A stretch of DNA of 10,961 nucleotides from Pseudomonadota bacterium (GTDB taxonomy: Bacteria > Pseudomonadota > Alphaproteobacteria > Rhizobiales > Hyphomicrobiaceae): contig JAEYYQ010000391.1 of the NCBI GenBank assembly GCA_023428365.1, positions 1-10,961 on the forward strand, given 5' to 3'. Shown piece by piece: positions 1 to 7,624 of the stretch. Within the stretch, counting starts at the first letter, position 1; each line of letters begins with the position of its first letter. Both the position numbers and the translations under genes were made by a program. The notes under the pieces are model-generated. The model saw only the letters and a list, made by a program, of their open reading frames with translations, searched no databases and had not been told where the DNA came from.

Positions 1-246
1 GTGCCCCATCACGCTGGCATTGCCACCATCCGGGGTGGCGAGTGTGGCAAGCATCCGCATCAGCGTGGTCTTGCCCGCGCCGTTCGGCCCGAGGATCGCG
101 AAAATCATACCGCGCGGCACATCCAGATCGATGCCGTCGACAGCCCGCAGTTCTCCGAAGTTCTTGACCAACCCTCGCGCTGATATTGCGAGTGAAGGAT
201 CAATTCCGGTTTGCGAAATGTCTTCGACAAGTGCTGAAACCGTCAT
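1..246 (-). CDS. DrrA-type ABC transporter ATP-binding protein, N-terminal part (cut by window edge)
   Basis: Reading leftward from 246, the frame is open to the window edge and gives 82 residues of an ABC ATPase. The Walker A loop GPNGAGKTT is at about residues 53-61, in the setting [19 protein letters not shown]. The stretch after it, [17 protein letters not shown], is characteristic of the daunorubicin-resistance (DrrA) type of exporter ATPase. Signature motif, Walker B and the rest lie outside the window. Such proteins energise a DrrB/ABC-2 membrane partner to export drugs, lipids or polysaccharides. An in-frame ATG also exists at 250-252. I chose 246 because GAGG then sits 8 nt upstream, whereas it would almost touch the ATG at 252. 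The gene is 239 bp beyond the LacI gene on the same strand and is probably a separate unit. The family call is solid; the substrate is unknown. Confidence 0.85.
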   Translation of the reverse strand, partial: MTVSALVEDISQTGIDPSLAISARGLVKNFGELRAVDGIDLDVPRGMIFAILGPNGAGKTTLMRMLATLATPDGGNASVMGH

Positions 247-286
247 GTCCATGTCCTCGGAGCCGGTCGTTCGGAACCGCGACCGC

Positions 287-314
287 GAGATAAAGCAGCT
301 TTGCGACCGTTCAA
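287..314 (-). promoter_or_regulatory. Weak candidate promoter for the DrrA-type gene
   Basis: On the minus strand TTGAAC (309-314) is separated by 16 bp from TATCTC (287-292). Each hexamer matches the sigma-70 consensus only partly, so this is a tentative guess. It is about 40 bp upstream of the start at 246, which is a reasonable distance. Confidence 0.22.
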
Positions 315-359
315 TGTGACAGCGCGGTTGGCTGGCTGGATGTGCTCATGCGCGAAAGA

Positions 360-451
360 TTGCCCAGGCATCGGGCAAAGGGACGCGTTCCTAGCTGAGA
401 CACGCCCGATTGTCGAGTCCAAGCCGAAACACGTCGTCGCGATAGCTCGCG
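360..451 (-). other. Two short hairpins in the gap after the LacI gene
   Basis: The gap 247-485 holds two small inverted repeats. CGCGA/TCGCG (438-442 and 447-451, 4-nt loop) starts about 35 nt past the LacI stop. TTGCCC/GGGCAA (360-365 and 373-378, 7-nt loop) lies about 110 nt past it. On the minus strand neither is followed by a real T tract (the second is followed by TCTTTC), so they are at best weak terminators of the regulator transcript. No ORF in this gap looks coding. Confidence 0.25.
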
Positions 452-485
452 CTTTTGGAAGGATGCGAACGCGACAGGGGAAGTA

Positions 486-1559
486 CTATCCGCTGACGGG
501 ACTGTCTTCAGGTTCGCGGCGCTTGCGAGCGCTTAGACCGGGCGGCACATCCGCCGACGCCCGGACGATGATGTCCGCCGAACACTCGAACGCGGTTTCC
601 CCGCGACATCCGTTGAGGTGCGCAATCATGATCCGCGCTGTGTGTTCGCCGACCTCGACGCCCGACACCTTCACGGTGGTGATAGGAACCGGCAATTCAC
701 CCATGAAATCAATATCGTCATAGCCGACGATCGAAAGATCCTGGGGCACACGAATGCCCATGGACTGCGCTTCAAGCAAAGCTCCGACTGCGAGATAGCT
801 GTTGCCGCAGATCACCGCCGTCGGATGTGGTCCTGTTTGCATGATTTCACGGAAAAGCTCACGGCCCTCGGACACCGTCCATAGTCCCTGGACCAGATGT
901 CTGGGATGCACCGCGATGCCATTCTCGGCCAAGGCGTCGAGCATGCCCTGCAGACGTGCGCGCGTGCGCTCATTATCCGCCGTCTGTTGCGCGATAATCC
1001 CGAAGCGGTGATGCCCCAACCCGATCAGATAGGACGTCAACCGATGGAGAGCCTGCCGGTTATTCGGCCCGACACAAATACCTTCCGTTTCCGATCCATA
1101 GACGAACATGCGAATGATCGGAACAGGATACCGCGCCGTCAGCTCCGACAGTTCCTTGCTGCTGCCGCAGCCGACCAGTGCAAGACCTTCGACGCCGCGT
1201 TCCAGCATCGTCCGCACCAACCGTAATTCCTGCTCACGATCGTACTCGGACACCGCAATAAGAAGCGTATATCCGGCTGCTGCGAGTTCGCGTTGCAGCG
1301 CCTGGATCGCGCGTGGAAAGTCACCACCATTTGCGAGCGACGGAATGACCGCGCCGATCGTCCGGCTCCGCCGCGTCGCAAGGGTGCGTGCCGCACTATG
1401 CGGAACCCAGCCAAGGCGTTCGACGACCGACTGGATTCTTACGCGCAGTTCCTCGGACACCCGCTCCGGACTGTTCATCGCGCGTGAAACCGTTGCCGTC
1501 GAAACGCCGGCTATCCGCGCGACGTCCCGCAACACGACAGGCCCTTGTCGGGTTGTCAG
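486..1559 (-). CDS. LacI-family transcriptional regulator (probable CTG start)
   Basis: A DNA-binding regulator of the LacI/GalR family, 357 residues from the chosen start. The N-terminal helix-turn-helix is LRDVARIAGVSTATVSRAMN (about residues 10-29). The hinge region AARTLATRRSRTIG (56-69) follows, then a periplasmic-binding-protein-like effector domain with typical landmarks: GVEGLALVG (122-130), RTRARLQGMLDAL (198-210) and DLSIVGYDDIDFMGELPVP (274-292). The frame is open up to a GTG at 1703, but that would overlap the preceding gene. AGGAGG at 1568-1573 is exactly 8 nt before an in-frame CTG (1557-1559), with no ATG, GTG or TTG between them. The CTG start gives a normal family length. The alternative is GTG at 1533-1535 behind AAGGG, which leaves only one residue before the conserved LRDVA. 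The gene lies 112 bp after the crotonase gene on the same strand and probably controls this locus. The effector is unknown. Confidence 0.92.
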   Translation of the reverse strand: MTTRQGPVVLRDVARIAGVSTATVSRAMNSPERVSEELRVRIQSVVERLGWVPHSAARTLATRRSRTIGAVIPSLANGGDFPRAIQALQRELAAAGYTLLIAVSEYDREQELRLVRTMLERGVEGLALVGCGSSKELSELTARYPVPIIRMFVYGSETEGICVGPNNRQALHRLTSYLIGLGHHRFGIIAQQTADNERTRARLQGMLDALAENGIAVHPRHLVQGLWTVSEGRELFREIMQTGPHPTAVICGNSYLAVGALLEAQSMGIRVPQDLSIVGYDDIDFMGELPVPITTVKVSGVEVGEHTARIMIAHLNGCRGETAFECSADIIVRASADVPPGLSARKRREPEDSPVSG

Positions 1560-1567
1560 GGCGCTTT

Positions 1568-1573
1568 CCTCCT
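1568..1573 (-). promoter_or_regulatory. Perfect Shine-Dalgarno AGGAGG before the CTG start of the LacI gene
   Basis: On the minus strand AGGAGG is followed by an 8-nt spacer and then CTG, in frame with the helix-turn-helix. If translation began at the GTG at 1703 or 1622, this motif would lie inside the coding region. It is the main evidence for the CTG start. Upstream of it the minus strand is A-rich (about 1590-1615). Confidence 0.6.
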
Positions 1574-1618
1574 GAGCACCACGCGTCGCGTTGTGCTTTT
1601 TTAGTTTTCGTTTTTGGG

Positions 1619-1652
1619 TCACGACACTCGTGATGACCGATCGTTGCGCAAC
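1619..1652. promoter_or_regulatory. Two short palindromes upstream of the LacI gene
   Basis: In the 112-bp gap before the regulator there are two perfect inverted repeats. TCACGA-CAC-TCGTGA occupies 1619-1633 and GTTGCGCAAC occupies 1643-1652. The second has a central CG, as LacI-family operators do. Neither is followed by a T tract on the minus strand, so a terminator is unlikely. They could be operators for autoregulation, but neither matches the AACCGCTT core found upstream of the binding-protein gene, so the assignment is speculative. Confidence 0.3.
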
Positions 1653-1671
1653 CAGTGACAGTTGCTTTTGT

Positions 1672-2439
1672 CTATCTCTTGAAATTCGCCTCGCGTTTGT
1701 CACTGAACGCCTTGATGCCTTCCATGTGATCGCCAGCCGAGAAGCACAGCGTATTCATCTCATTTTCGTACACGAGACCCGCAGGCAGCGAAGCATTCAT
1801 CGACATTCTGACGGCGGCCTTCACCGACTCGACAGCCACCGGGCTGAAACCGGCCAGTTTCGCGCAGAATGCACGCGTTTCTTCCAGCAACTTGTCGTCA
1901 TCGACGACAGTCTCAACAAAGCCGATACGCAGGGCCTCTTCTGATCCGATCGGATCGCCGGAAAGAAGCATCTTCATGGCTTGGCCGTAACCGACGAGAC
2001 GCGGCAGAAGCTGAGAGGCACCGCCGCCACCAACCCATCCGCGCACGACCTCGGGGAAGCCGCAGCGTGCCGAACGCGCCATGAAGCGGATATCAGCCGA
2101 AAGCGCCATTTCCGCGCCGCCACCGAGAACCCACCCGTGCAGCGCAGCAATTACCGGCTTGCGAATGTTGCGAACGACAGTCGAATATTCGACGCGATTG
2201 CGGAAAGCCCACGCCGACGGATATTCGCCGAGCGCCCGGATGTCGCTGCCGGCACAGAATGCACGATCGCCCGCACCGCGCAGCAGCACGACGCGAACCT
2301 CAGGATCGCGATCCACCTGACGACAGATTTCCTCCAGCCGCGCGGACATCGGCGGCGTCATAGCATTGAGCTTTTCGGGCCGATTGAGAACAATCTCGCC
2401 GATGTGTCCGTTGCGTTCCAGGACGATGAGGTCCGACAT
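1672..2439 (-). CDS. Enoyl-CoA hydratase/isomerase (crotonase) family protein
   Basis: 255 residues, the usual crotonase length. The first oxyanion-hole segment is FCAGSDI (61-67) and the second is HGWVLGGGAEMAL (101-113). The two acidic residues used by hydratases are both present: Glu110 in GGGAEMAL and Glu130 in GFPEVVRG. Family members hydrate or isomerise acyl-CoA thioesters in the cytoplasm, so a hydratase reaction is chemically possible; the exact substrate is unknown. The start ATG at 2437-2439 has GGAGA 7 nt upstream. The same frame is open much further upstream, but there it runs through the ATPase gene in another frame and shows no family similarity. It begins 20 bp after the ATPase stop and is probably the last enzyme gene of the transport operon. 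This suggests that the imported compound, or its product, is degraded through a CoA-linked step. Confidence 0.93.
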   Translation of the reverse strand: MSDLIVLERNGHIGEIVLNRPEKLNAMTPPMSARLEEICRQVDRDPEVRVVLLRGAGDRAFCAGSDIRALGEYPSAWAFRNRVEYSTVVRNIRKPVIAALHGWVLGGGAEMALSADIRFMARSARCGFPEVVRGWVGGGGASQLLPRLVGYGQAMKMLLSGDPIGSEEALRIGFVETVVDDDKLLEETRAFCAKLAGFSPVAVESVKAAVRMSMNASLPAGLVYENEMNTLCFSAGDHMEGIKAFSDKREANFKR

Positions 2440-2459
2440 CTTCGATCTCCAAAGGTGCG

Positions 2460-4562
2460 TCAGAACGTGATCTGACCCGCGAAATGGCATGCTGCGTGCT
2501 GTCCCGGCGCGTGCTCGACAAGCGGCGGCACGACGTCCGAACAGATCTGCTTTGCAAACGGACAACGCGTGCGGAAACGGCATCCGGACGGCGGGCTGAT
2601 CGAGCTTGGCGGCTCTCCGCCGAGTTCGAGATGTTTGCGGCTGCGTTCCACCGCGACGTCGGGGATCGGAACCGCCGACGTCAGGTATCGGGTATAAGGA
2701 TGCAGCGGTCGCGCAAAGATCGCCTCCGCAGGCGCGATTTCCATCACCTTGCCGAGATAGAGAACGACGACGCGATCGGTAAACTGCCGGACAACCGCGA
2801 GGTCGTGAGCAATGAACAGATACGTCAGGCCGAGGCGTTCCTGCAGATCCAGCATCAGATTGAGGATCTGCGCCTGAATGTTCACGTCCAACGCGGAGAT
2901 CGGCTCGTCGGCGACGATGAAATCCGGCTCGAGGGCCAAGGCGCGCGCGATCGACACGCGCTGGCGCTGACCGCCGGAGAACTGATGCGGGAAACGATGC
3001 GCCCAATTCGGATTGAGGCCGACCGTGTTGAGCAGATCCTTAACGCGATCGTTGGTCTCCGATTGGCTGGTCGTCACGCCGTGGAAGCGCAACGGCTCAG
3101 CCAGGATCTCGCCGATTGTCATGCGCGGATTGAGCGAAGCAAACGGATCCTGGAACACCATCTGCATCCGGCGGCGGATCGGACGAATCTCATGCGCCGA
3201 GGCTTGTGAAATGTCCTTGCCGTCGAAATTGATCTCGCCTGAATTCGGCTGATGGATGCGAACGATCACACGCGCCAGCGTGGATTTTCCGCAGCCGGAC
3301 TCGCCAACCAGGCCGACCGTCTCTCCGCGCCCAACATCGAAGCTGACATCATCAACTGCGTGAACCACGCGCTGCGGCTGGAAGAAGCCCGTCTTCGGAA
3401 GCGGGAAGTGCTTCACGACATTCCGCAAACGCAGAATCGGCTCGCCTTCGATCTTCTTCGCCGGTGCGGGGGCTGGCGCAGCCGCGACGGGATCACTCTG
3501 CACTTCCGCGACAGGCTTCACCGTCGAAAACTTCCGCTTGGGCAGCGTCTCACCGGACTGCGTCACCCAGCAGCGCGCTTTCCTCCCGGGCCCGACCTCA
3601 TCGAGGCCGGGATGCTCGTCACACTTCGCGATCCGGAACGGACAGCGTGGCGCAAAGCGGCACCCCTTCGGAACGTTGAGCAGATCCGGAGGCTGGCCTT
3701 CAATGGTGAGAAGCCGCCGATCCGCCGATCCTGCATCGTCGATGCGCGGAACCGCATTGATCAGCGCCCATGTATAGGGATGGCGCGGATCGGACAGCAG
3801 ATCTTCGGTCGATCCTTCCTCGACCACCTCACCGGCATACATCACAACGGTACGCTGGCACACGCGGGCGATGACGCCGAGATCGTGGCTGATCAGAATA
3901 ATCGCCGTGCCGTAATCCTCGTTCAGTTCACGCAGCAGCTCGAGAATCTGCGCCTGAATCGTGACGTCCAGCGCGGTCGTCGGCTCGTCGGCAATAAGCA
4001 GAGACGGATCGTTGCTCATCCCCAGCGCAATCATCGCGCGCTGCCGCATGCCGCCTGAAAACTGATGCGGATAGCTTTCAACTGCGCGCTCTGGCGCTGT
4101 TACGCCCATGCGGCCGAGCAGCGTCACCGCTCGCGTCGCGGCTTGGTCCTTGCTGTATTTGCCATGGACCACCATGGCTTCGCTGAGCTGCTTGGCGATT
4201 TTCAGCACGGGATTCAGCGAGGTCATGGAGTCCTGGAACACCATGGCCATCTTGCCGCCGCGCAGCTTCTGGCGCTCTTCCGGAGTGAACTCCAGAATAT
4301 TTTTGCCATTGAACCGGATTTCACCGCCGACGATACGGGCTGTCGGATCCATCAACTGCATCAGAGACAGCGCGGTGACGCTTTTGCCGGAACCGGATTC
4401 GCCGACGATGCCGATCGTTTCACCGGCCCCAACCCTGAAGCTGACGCCGTCGACCGCACGCACTTCACCATCGTCCGTGAAAAAGTGCGTGCGCAGGTCA
4501 CGGACGTCGAGGATCGGTTCCAGATCGCTGGTTGGGATACGTTTGTCCACGAGTTCGCTCAC
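2460..4562 (-). CDS. Fused two-domain ABC ATPase of a dipeptide/oligopeptide-type importer (DppD-DppF fusion)
   Basis: 700 residues with two complete nucleotide-binding domains. Domain 1: Walker A GESGSGKS (54-61), Q-loop Gln110, signature FSGGMRQR (168-175), Walker B LLIADEP (188-194), His226. Domain 2: Walker [10 protein letters not shown] (420-428), Gln471, FSGGQRQR (528-535), FIVADEP (548-554), His586. Each domain ends in the oligopeptide-type C-terminal extension with cysteines ([10 protein letters not shown] at 300-309, [10 protein letters not shown] at 660-669). An Ala/Pro-rich linker (about 360-370) joins the halves. The protein energises the two permeases encoded directly upstream, as in GsiA-like systems. 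I take the GTG at 4560-4562 as the start: it overlaps the permease stop as GTGA and lies 18 residues before the domain begins. The frame is open to 4670, but that part would overlap the permease gene by 36 codons. Every catalytic motif is intact in both halves. Confidence 0.95.
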   Translation of the reverse strand: MSELVDKRIPTSDLEPILDVRDLRTHFFTDDGEVRAVDGVSFRVGAGETIGIVGESGSGKSVTALSLMQLMDPTARIVGGEIRFNGKNILEFTPEERQKLRGGKMAMVFQDSMTSLNPVLKIAKQLSEAMVVHGKYSKDQAATRAVTLLGRMGVTAPERAVESYPHQFSGGMRQRAMIALGMSNDPSLLIADEPTTALDVTIQAQILELLRELNEDYGTAIILISHDLGVIARVCQRTVVMYAGEVVEEGSTEDLLSDPRHPYTWALINAVPRIDDAGSADRRLLTIEGQPPDLLNVPKGCRFAPRCPFRIAKCDEHPGLDEVGPGRKARCWVTQSGETLPKRKFSTVKPVAEVQSDPVAAAPAPAPAKKIEGEPILRLRNVVKHFPLPKTGFFQPQRVVHAVDDVSFDVGRGETVGLVGESGCGKSTLARVIVRIHQPNSGEINFDGKDISQASAHEIRPIRRRMQMVFQDPFASLNPRMTIGEILAEPLRFHGVTTSQSETNDRVKDLLNTVGLNPNWAHRFPHQFSGGQRQRVSIARALALEPDFIVADEPISALDVNIQAQILNLMLDLQERLGLTYLFIAHDLAVVRQFTDRVVVLYLGKVMEIAPAEAIFARPLHPYTRYLTSAVPIPDVAVERSRKHLELGGEPPSSISPPSGCRFRTRCPFAKQICSDVVPPLVEHAPGQHAACHFAGQITF

Positions 4563-5446
4563 CGTTGACGCGCCTTGGGATCGAGCCAGTCGCGAACGCC
4601 GTCTCCCAGGAAGTTGAAGCCGACGACGACCGTCAAGATCGCCAGTCCAGGAAACACTGCGACCCACCATTGCGCGACGAGCTCACGGCCCTCGGCAACC
4701 ATCGATCCCCATTCGGCCGTCGGCGGAACGACCCCGAGGCCAAGGAACGACAGTCCGGCGAATGTCAGAATCGCAGTTCCGAGATCAAGCGTGAGCAGCA
4801 CGATGATCGGACCTACCGAGTTCGGCAGAATATGGCGGAACAGGATGCGCGATGGGGCAAGCCCCAACACTGTCGCTGCCTCCACGTATTCCTGCGAACG
4901 CTGCACCATGACGAGACTGTGCGCGAGGCGGGCGAATTTCGGCCACCAGACAACAAGCATGGCGATGATCGTATTCGTGGTTCCGATTCCGAGCGCGGCC
5001 GCAATCGCGAGCGCCAGAATAATAGGAGGGAAGCACAGCACCAGGTCGGTCATGCGCATCAACGCTTCTTCGACGCGTCCGCGCGCATATGCAGCTACAC
5101 CACCAACCACAATGCCGAATACGCCTCCGACAATCACAACGACGAACCCCGCCATCAGCGAGATTTGCGCGCCATAGATCAATCGCGTGAAAACATCGCG
5201 GCCGAGCGTATCGGTCCCGAGCCAATGCGAGAGTGACGGTGGCTGAAGCCGATCCGATACATTCACCGAATTGGGATCGTATGGCATCAGCACCGGCGCC
5301 AGGATCGCGAGCACGATCCAGAGGACAACAATGAATGCACCGAGAGCTGCGAGCCCATAACGGCGACGCCAGCGCTGCGCCTTGGTCGGAATGGGCGCAA
5401 TTTTATGACGCGCAGGAACGGAAGTTGTCGTCGTTGTCGTGCTCAT
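4559..5446 (-). CDS. ABC transporter permease, DppC type
   Basis: 295 residues; an inner-membrane subunit that with the DppB-type partner forms the translocation channel. After a Thr-rich N-terminus (MSTTTTTTSV) and a basic stretch comes a first membrane helix at about 31-53. The DppC-type motif GTDTLGRDVFTRLIYG (77-92) follows, then several further hydrophobic helices. The EAA loop that contacts the ATPase is at 186-209 (starts EYVEAATVLG, ends RHILPN). FLGLGVVPPTAEWG (234-247) and GDGVRDWLDPK (281-291) are also typical of the subfamily. The ATG at 5444-5446 overlaps the upstream permease stop as ATGA, and its own TGA overlaps the GTG of the ATPase gene. The three transporter genes therefore look translationally coupled. 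Confidence 0.95.
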   Translation of the reverse strand: MSTTTTTTSVPARHKIAPIPTKAQRWRRRYGLAALGAFIVVLWIVLAILAPVLMPYDPNSVNVSDRLQPPSLSHWLGTDTLGRDVFTRLIYGAQISLMAGFVVVIVGGVFGIVVGGVAAYARGRVEEALMRMTDLVLCFPPIILALAIAAALGIGTTNTIIAMLVVWWPKFARLAHSLVMVQRSQEYVEAATVLGLAPSRILFRHILPNSVGPIIVLLTLDLGTAILTFAGLSFLGLGVVPPTAEWGSMVAEGRELVAQWWVAVFPGLAILTVVVGFNFLGDGVRDWLDPKARQR

Positions 5447-6453
5447 CTGACCACCCGCGGATCCAGGAGGGCGTAGCTCAGATCGACCAGCAGATTAACG
5501 AGCAGATAGACCAGGGCCACGATCAGGGTGATCCCCATGATCGCCGGCAGATCGAGCGTGACCGCGCTTCGGAATGTGTATCGACCCAGCCCAGGCCAAG
5601 AGAAAATCGTCTCCGTCATGACCGCGCCGGCGAGCAGGTTGGCGTAGGCGAGACCACCGAGCGTCACCACCGGGATCAGCGCATTCGGCAACACGTGTCC
5701 GATGATCACGCGATAAGAGCTCAGGCCTTTCGCACGCGCGACGCGGACGTAGTCCTGCTGGATACTCTCGAGCATGCTGGCACGTGTGGTGCGGGTGATC
5801 AGTCCCAGTGTCGCTGCCGCCAGAACAACCGAGGGAAGAACAAGGTGTGCCGCAGCATCACGAAATGTTTCCCAGTCTCCGGCCAGAGCCGTGTCGATCA
5901 GCATCAAACCGGTGACGCGCGGAGGCGGAAACGCGATGGGATCGAGGCGCCCGGGTCCGGGCGCGATTTCCAGACCACCGTAGAAAATCGCAAGAACGAC
6001 AAACGCCAGCCAGAACGTCGGCGCCGACACGCCGACCAACGAGACGACACGAGCCACGTTGTCAACCCAGCTATCCCGCCAGACCGCGGCGAGAATACCC
6101 AGCGGAATACCAATCAAAAGGGCCAGGATGAAGCTAATCGTGGCGAGTTCAAGAGTCGCCGGCGCATACGAGGCGATGTCGTCGAGAACCGGCCGCTGCG
6201 AGGCGATCGACATGCCCAGGTCCCCCTGGAAAAGCCCGGTCAGGAAAATCCAGTATCTATGCCACAGCGGCAGATCCAGGCCGTATCTCGCACGCCATTC
6301 CGCGACAACAACCGGATTGGAGGCTGCAATATCGCCAAGCTGGGCCAGCACCGGATCGCCCGGCACCATGTTCCCAATCAGGAAGATAACGAGAGTTGAG
6401 AGCAGCGCCAGAATGGCGGTCAAGGCCAGGCGCGACACGAGATATCTGAACAT
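5443..6453 (-). CDS. ABC transporter permease, DppB type
   Basis: 336 residues; the other channel subunit of the importer. The N-terminal helix (about 9-28) is followed by the family segment GNMVPGDPV (27-35) and GDLGMSIASQRPV (77-89). A set of membrane helices comes next, then the EAA loop at 234-257 (DYVRVARAKGLS... ending HVLPN). The conserved MTETIFSWPGLG (279-290) and the C-terminal DLSYALLDPRV (324-334) complete the pattern. The start ATG at 6451-6453 is chosen because family alignment begins at MFRYLVSRLAL; the frame is open to 6567, but that extension shows no family features. A GGGA lies 8 nt upstream. The A of this ATG is shared with the TGA of a possible 24-codon ORF (TGATG). It is followed with a 4-nt overlap by the DppC-type gene. 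Confidence 0.95.
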   Translation of the reverse strand: MFRYLVSRLALTAILALLSTLVIFLIGNMVPGDPVLAQLGDIAASNPVVVAEWRARYGLDLPLWHRYWIFLTGLFQGDLGMSIASQRPVLDDIASYAPATLELATISFILALLIGIPLGILAAVWRDSWVDNVARVVSLVGVSAPTFWLAFVVLAIFYGGLEIAPGPGRLDPIAFPPPRVTGLMLIDTALAGDWETFRDAAAHLVLPSVVLAAATLGLITRTTRASMLESIQQDYVRVARAKGLSSYRVIIGHVLPNALIPVVTLGGLAYANLLAGAVMTETIFSWPGLGRYTFRSAVTLDLPAIMGITLIVALVYLLVNLLVDLSYALLDPRVVR

Positions 6454-6527
6454 CAATCCATTCCCGCCGCTGAATTGCGCCCGTAGGTCGCCTTTTCGAT
6501 CGCGTGCACCACGCTTGGAAGCATCAT
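6453..6527 (-). CDS. Possible 24-residue ORF coupled to the DppB-type permease
   Basis: In the 85-bp gap between the SDR and the permease gene, the minus strand encodes a 24-residue ORF beginning MMLPSVVHAIEKATYG and ending SAAGMD. GAGGGG (6535-6540), which overlaps the SDR stop, sits 7 nt before the first ATG. The ORF's TGA shares one base with the permease ATG (TGATG), the usual geometry of translational coupling. The peptide has no recognisable domain and no membrane segment. It could be a small protein, a leader that feeds ribosomes to the permease gene, or chance. The good ribosome site and exact stop/start overlap speak for translation; the lack of family recognition speaks against a conserved protein. 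Confidence 0.4.
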   Translation of the reverse strand: MMLPSVVHAIEKATYGRNSAAGMD

Positions 6528-6538
6528 CTGCCTGCCCC

Positions 6539-7303
6539 TCACAACCTGTGAAGCTGCAGGCCGCCATCGACGTCGACGTGCATTCCTGTCGCGAACGGCA
6601 ATCCGCCAGTCGCCAGCGTCACCGCCGTTTGACCAAGGTCCTCCGGCAAGCCCCATCTGCGCATGGGAACGCCGCCCGTTTCGATGAAGGGGTCATACTT
6701 GGCCGTCGCCGGCTTGGTCATATCCGTGCGGATGATGCCAGGGCGAATTTCGAACACGCCGATGCCGGCTTCCCCCAAGCGCACCGCGAAGAGCTTCGTC
6801 AGCATCGTCAGCGATGCCTTCGTCATGCAGTAGTCGGCCCGATTGTCGCCGACCATATTCGCGTTGACCGAACTGATCGTCTGGATCGATCTGTAGCGGC
6901 CTTCGGCATCGGTTTCGAGATAATGCCGCGCCACCGCCTGCGTCAGAAAAAAGGTGCCGCGCATGTTGATGGCAACAGAGCGATCGAAGCTTTCAGGCGT
7001 CAGCTCCAGCATCTCGCCGCGCACGAGCGATGTGACACCGGCGTTATTCACCAGGCACGTCAAATTGCCGAGATCCTGGTTGATCCGCGTGATCAGCGGC
7101 ACGTGGCTCGATATGTCAGACACGTCGAAGCGATAATAGCGGCAACGTCCTTCAGCGATCATTTCGTCGGCGGCCTGCTCCGGCGCCTCCTCGATGCTCG
7201 CCATCGCGACCTTGAAACCTGCCCGCCAGAGCCCCTGGGCAATTCCCAGCCCGATTCCACGGCCAGCCCCTGTGACGAGCGCAACTCCCCGATCTCCCTG
7301 CAT
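6539..7303 (-). CDS. Short-chain dehydrogenase/reductase (SDR), FabG-like
   Basis: 254 residues, the classical SDR length. The nucleotide-binding motif TGAGRGIG is at 11-18, Asp60 lies in the FDVSD adenine-pocket segment, and NNAG is at 86-89. Catalytic residues are Asn113 (AINMRG), Ser144/145 (ISS) and YCMTK (Tyr158, Lys162). RPGIIRTDM (187-195) follows, and the C-terminus is GMHVDVDGGLQLHRL. The enzyme would oxidise an alcohol or reduce a ketone with NAD(P)(H); the substrate is unknown. The frame extends to an ATG at 7381, but I chose the internal ATG at 7301-7303 because GGAAGG lies 6 nt upstream and the SDR fold then starts at once. The 7381 ATG has only a weak site. It is the first gene of the block that continues into the permeases, so it probably acts on the imported solute or its product. 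Confidence 0.93.
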   Translation of the reverse strand: MQGDRGVALVTGAGRGIGLGIAQGLWRAGFKVAMASIEEAPEQAADEMIAEGRCRYYRFDVSDISSHVPLITRINQDLGNLTCLVNNAGVTSLVRGEMLELTPESFDRSVAINMRGTFFLTQAVARHYLETDAEGRYRSIQTISSVNANMVGDNRADYCMTKASLTMLTKLFAVRLGEAGIGVFEIRPGIIRTDMTKPATAKYDPFIETGGVPMRRWGLPEDLGQTAVTLATGGLPFATGMHVDVDGGLQLHRL

Positions 7304-7585
7304 CTCAAGCCTTCCGACCGCTGCAAAGCGTTGTGATGGAGATTGTAGTTCGATCCATGGTTGGCTGGCTTTCTGAGACATCCGCTAGCGAAATGGCGGC
7401 CGCCGCCGCTTGATCGGGACCTCGAAGTTACGAGAACAGACGTCGTTCGTCGTGATCCGCGTATGGCGTGTGAGTGATTAACATCCCAACGCCCAAATCC
7501 TAAAAACCGGGGGCACTAAAACCCGCTTGCGATCCCAGCAACCGGTCATACTACAAATGGAGGAACGGCCGGCTTCACTGAGAAA
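7304..7585 (-). other. Gap upstream of the SDR gene; presumed leader/promoter region
   Basis: This stretch lies between the binding-protein terminator and the SDR start. It holds no convincing ORF apart from a 26-codon upstream extension of the SDR frame. A short direct repeat with 16-bp period is visible: CTAAAAACC at 7500-7508 and CTAAAACCC at 7516-7524. GGCGGCCGCC (7395-7404) is a GC palindrome. I find no clean -35/-10 pair, so the promoter, if any, cannot be placed. Read-through from the binding-protein transcript is possible. Confidence 0.5.
7521..7528. promoter_or_regulatory. Imperfect LacI-type operator core upstream of the SDR gene
   Basis: The plus strand reads ACCCGCTT, one mismatch from the core AACCGCTT found twice upstream of the binding-protein gene. 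CCGCTTGC is identical between this site and the site at 9394-9401 including flanks. If real, it would place the SDR-permease block under the same repressor. One 8-bp near match is weak evidence. Confidence 0.25.
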
Positions 7586-7618
7586 ATTGGCCGCCACGCC
7601 GATGACGTGGCGGCCAAT
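7586..7618 (-). terminator. Strong intrinsic terminator after the binding-protein gene
   Basis: ATTGGCCGCCACG (7586-7598) and CGTGGCGGCCAAT (7606-7618) form a perfect 13-bp stem with a 7-nt loop. On the minus strand the stem begins 6 nt past the TAA of the binding-protein gene and runs into TTTTCTC (the stem's last T plus three further T's). It may act as a partial terminator, giving more binding protein than permease, as is known for other importer operons. It may also protect the 3' end of the mRNA. Confidence 0.85.
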
Positions 7619-7624
7619 GTTTCG

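Noticed and set aside
2440..3006. N-terminal extension of the crotonase frame
   Set aside because: It overlaps the ATPase gene in another frame, is Arg/Ser-rich without similarity, and the ATG at 2439 has a good ribosome site and starts the family alignment.
2871..3990. Similar DNA stretches about 1.08 kb apart inside the ATPase gene (around 2871-2905 and 3949-3990)
   Set aside because: They encode the same Walker B/D-loop region of the two ATPase domains; an ancient domain duplication explains them, not a mobile or regulatory repeat.
4563..4670. 36-codon N-terminal extension of the fused ATPase
   Set aside because: It runs through the end of the DppC-type permease gene. The GTG in the GTGA overlap is the natural coupled start.
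5335..6399. 354-codon plus-strand ORF
   Set aside because: Antisense to both permease genes; highly charged, low-complexity translation, no family motifs.
6059..7336. 425-codon plus-strand ORF
   Set aside because: It is antisense to the DppB-type permease and SDR genes, both with clear family motifs. Its translation is Arg/His-rich and shows no recognisable domain. Long antisense frames are common in GC-rich genes.
7304..7381. Upstream ATG for the SDR, adding 26 residues
   Set aside because: The ribosome site there is weak, the extra residues are not part of the SDR fold, and GGAAGG precedes the internal ATG at 7303.
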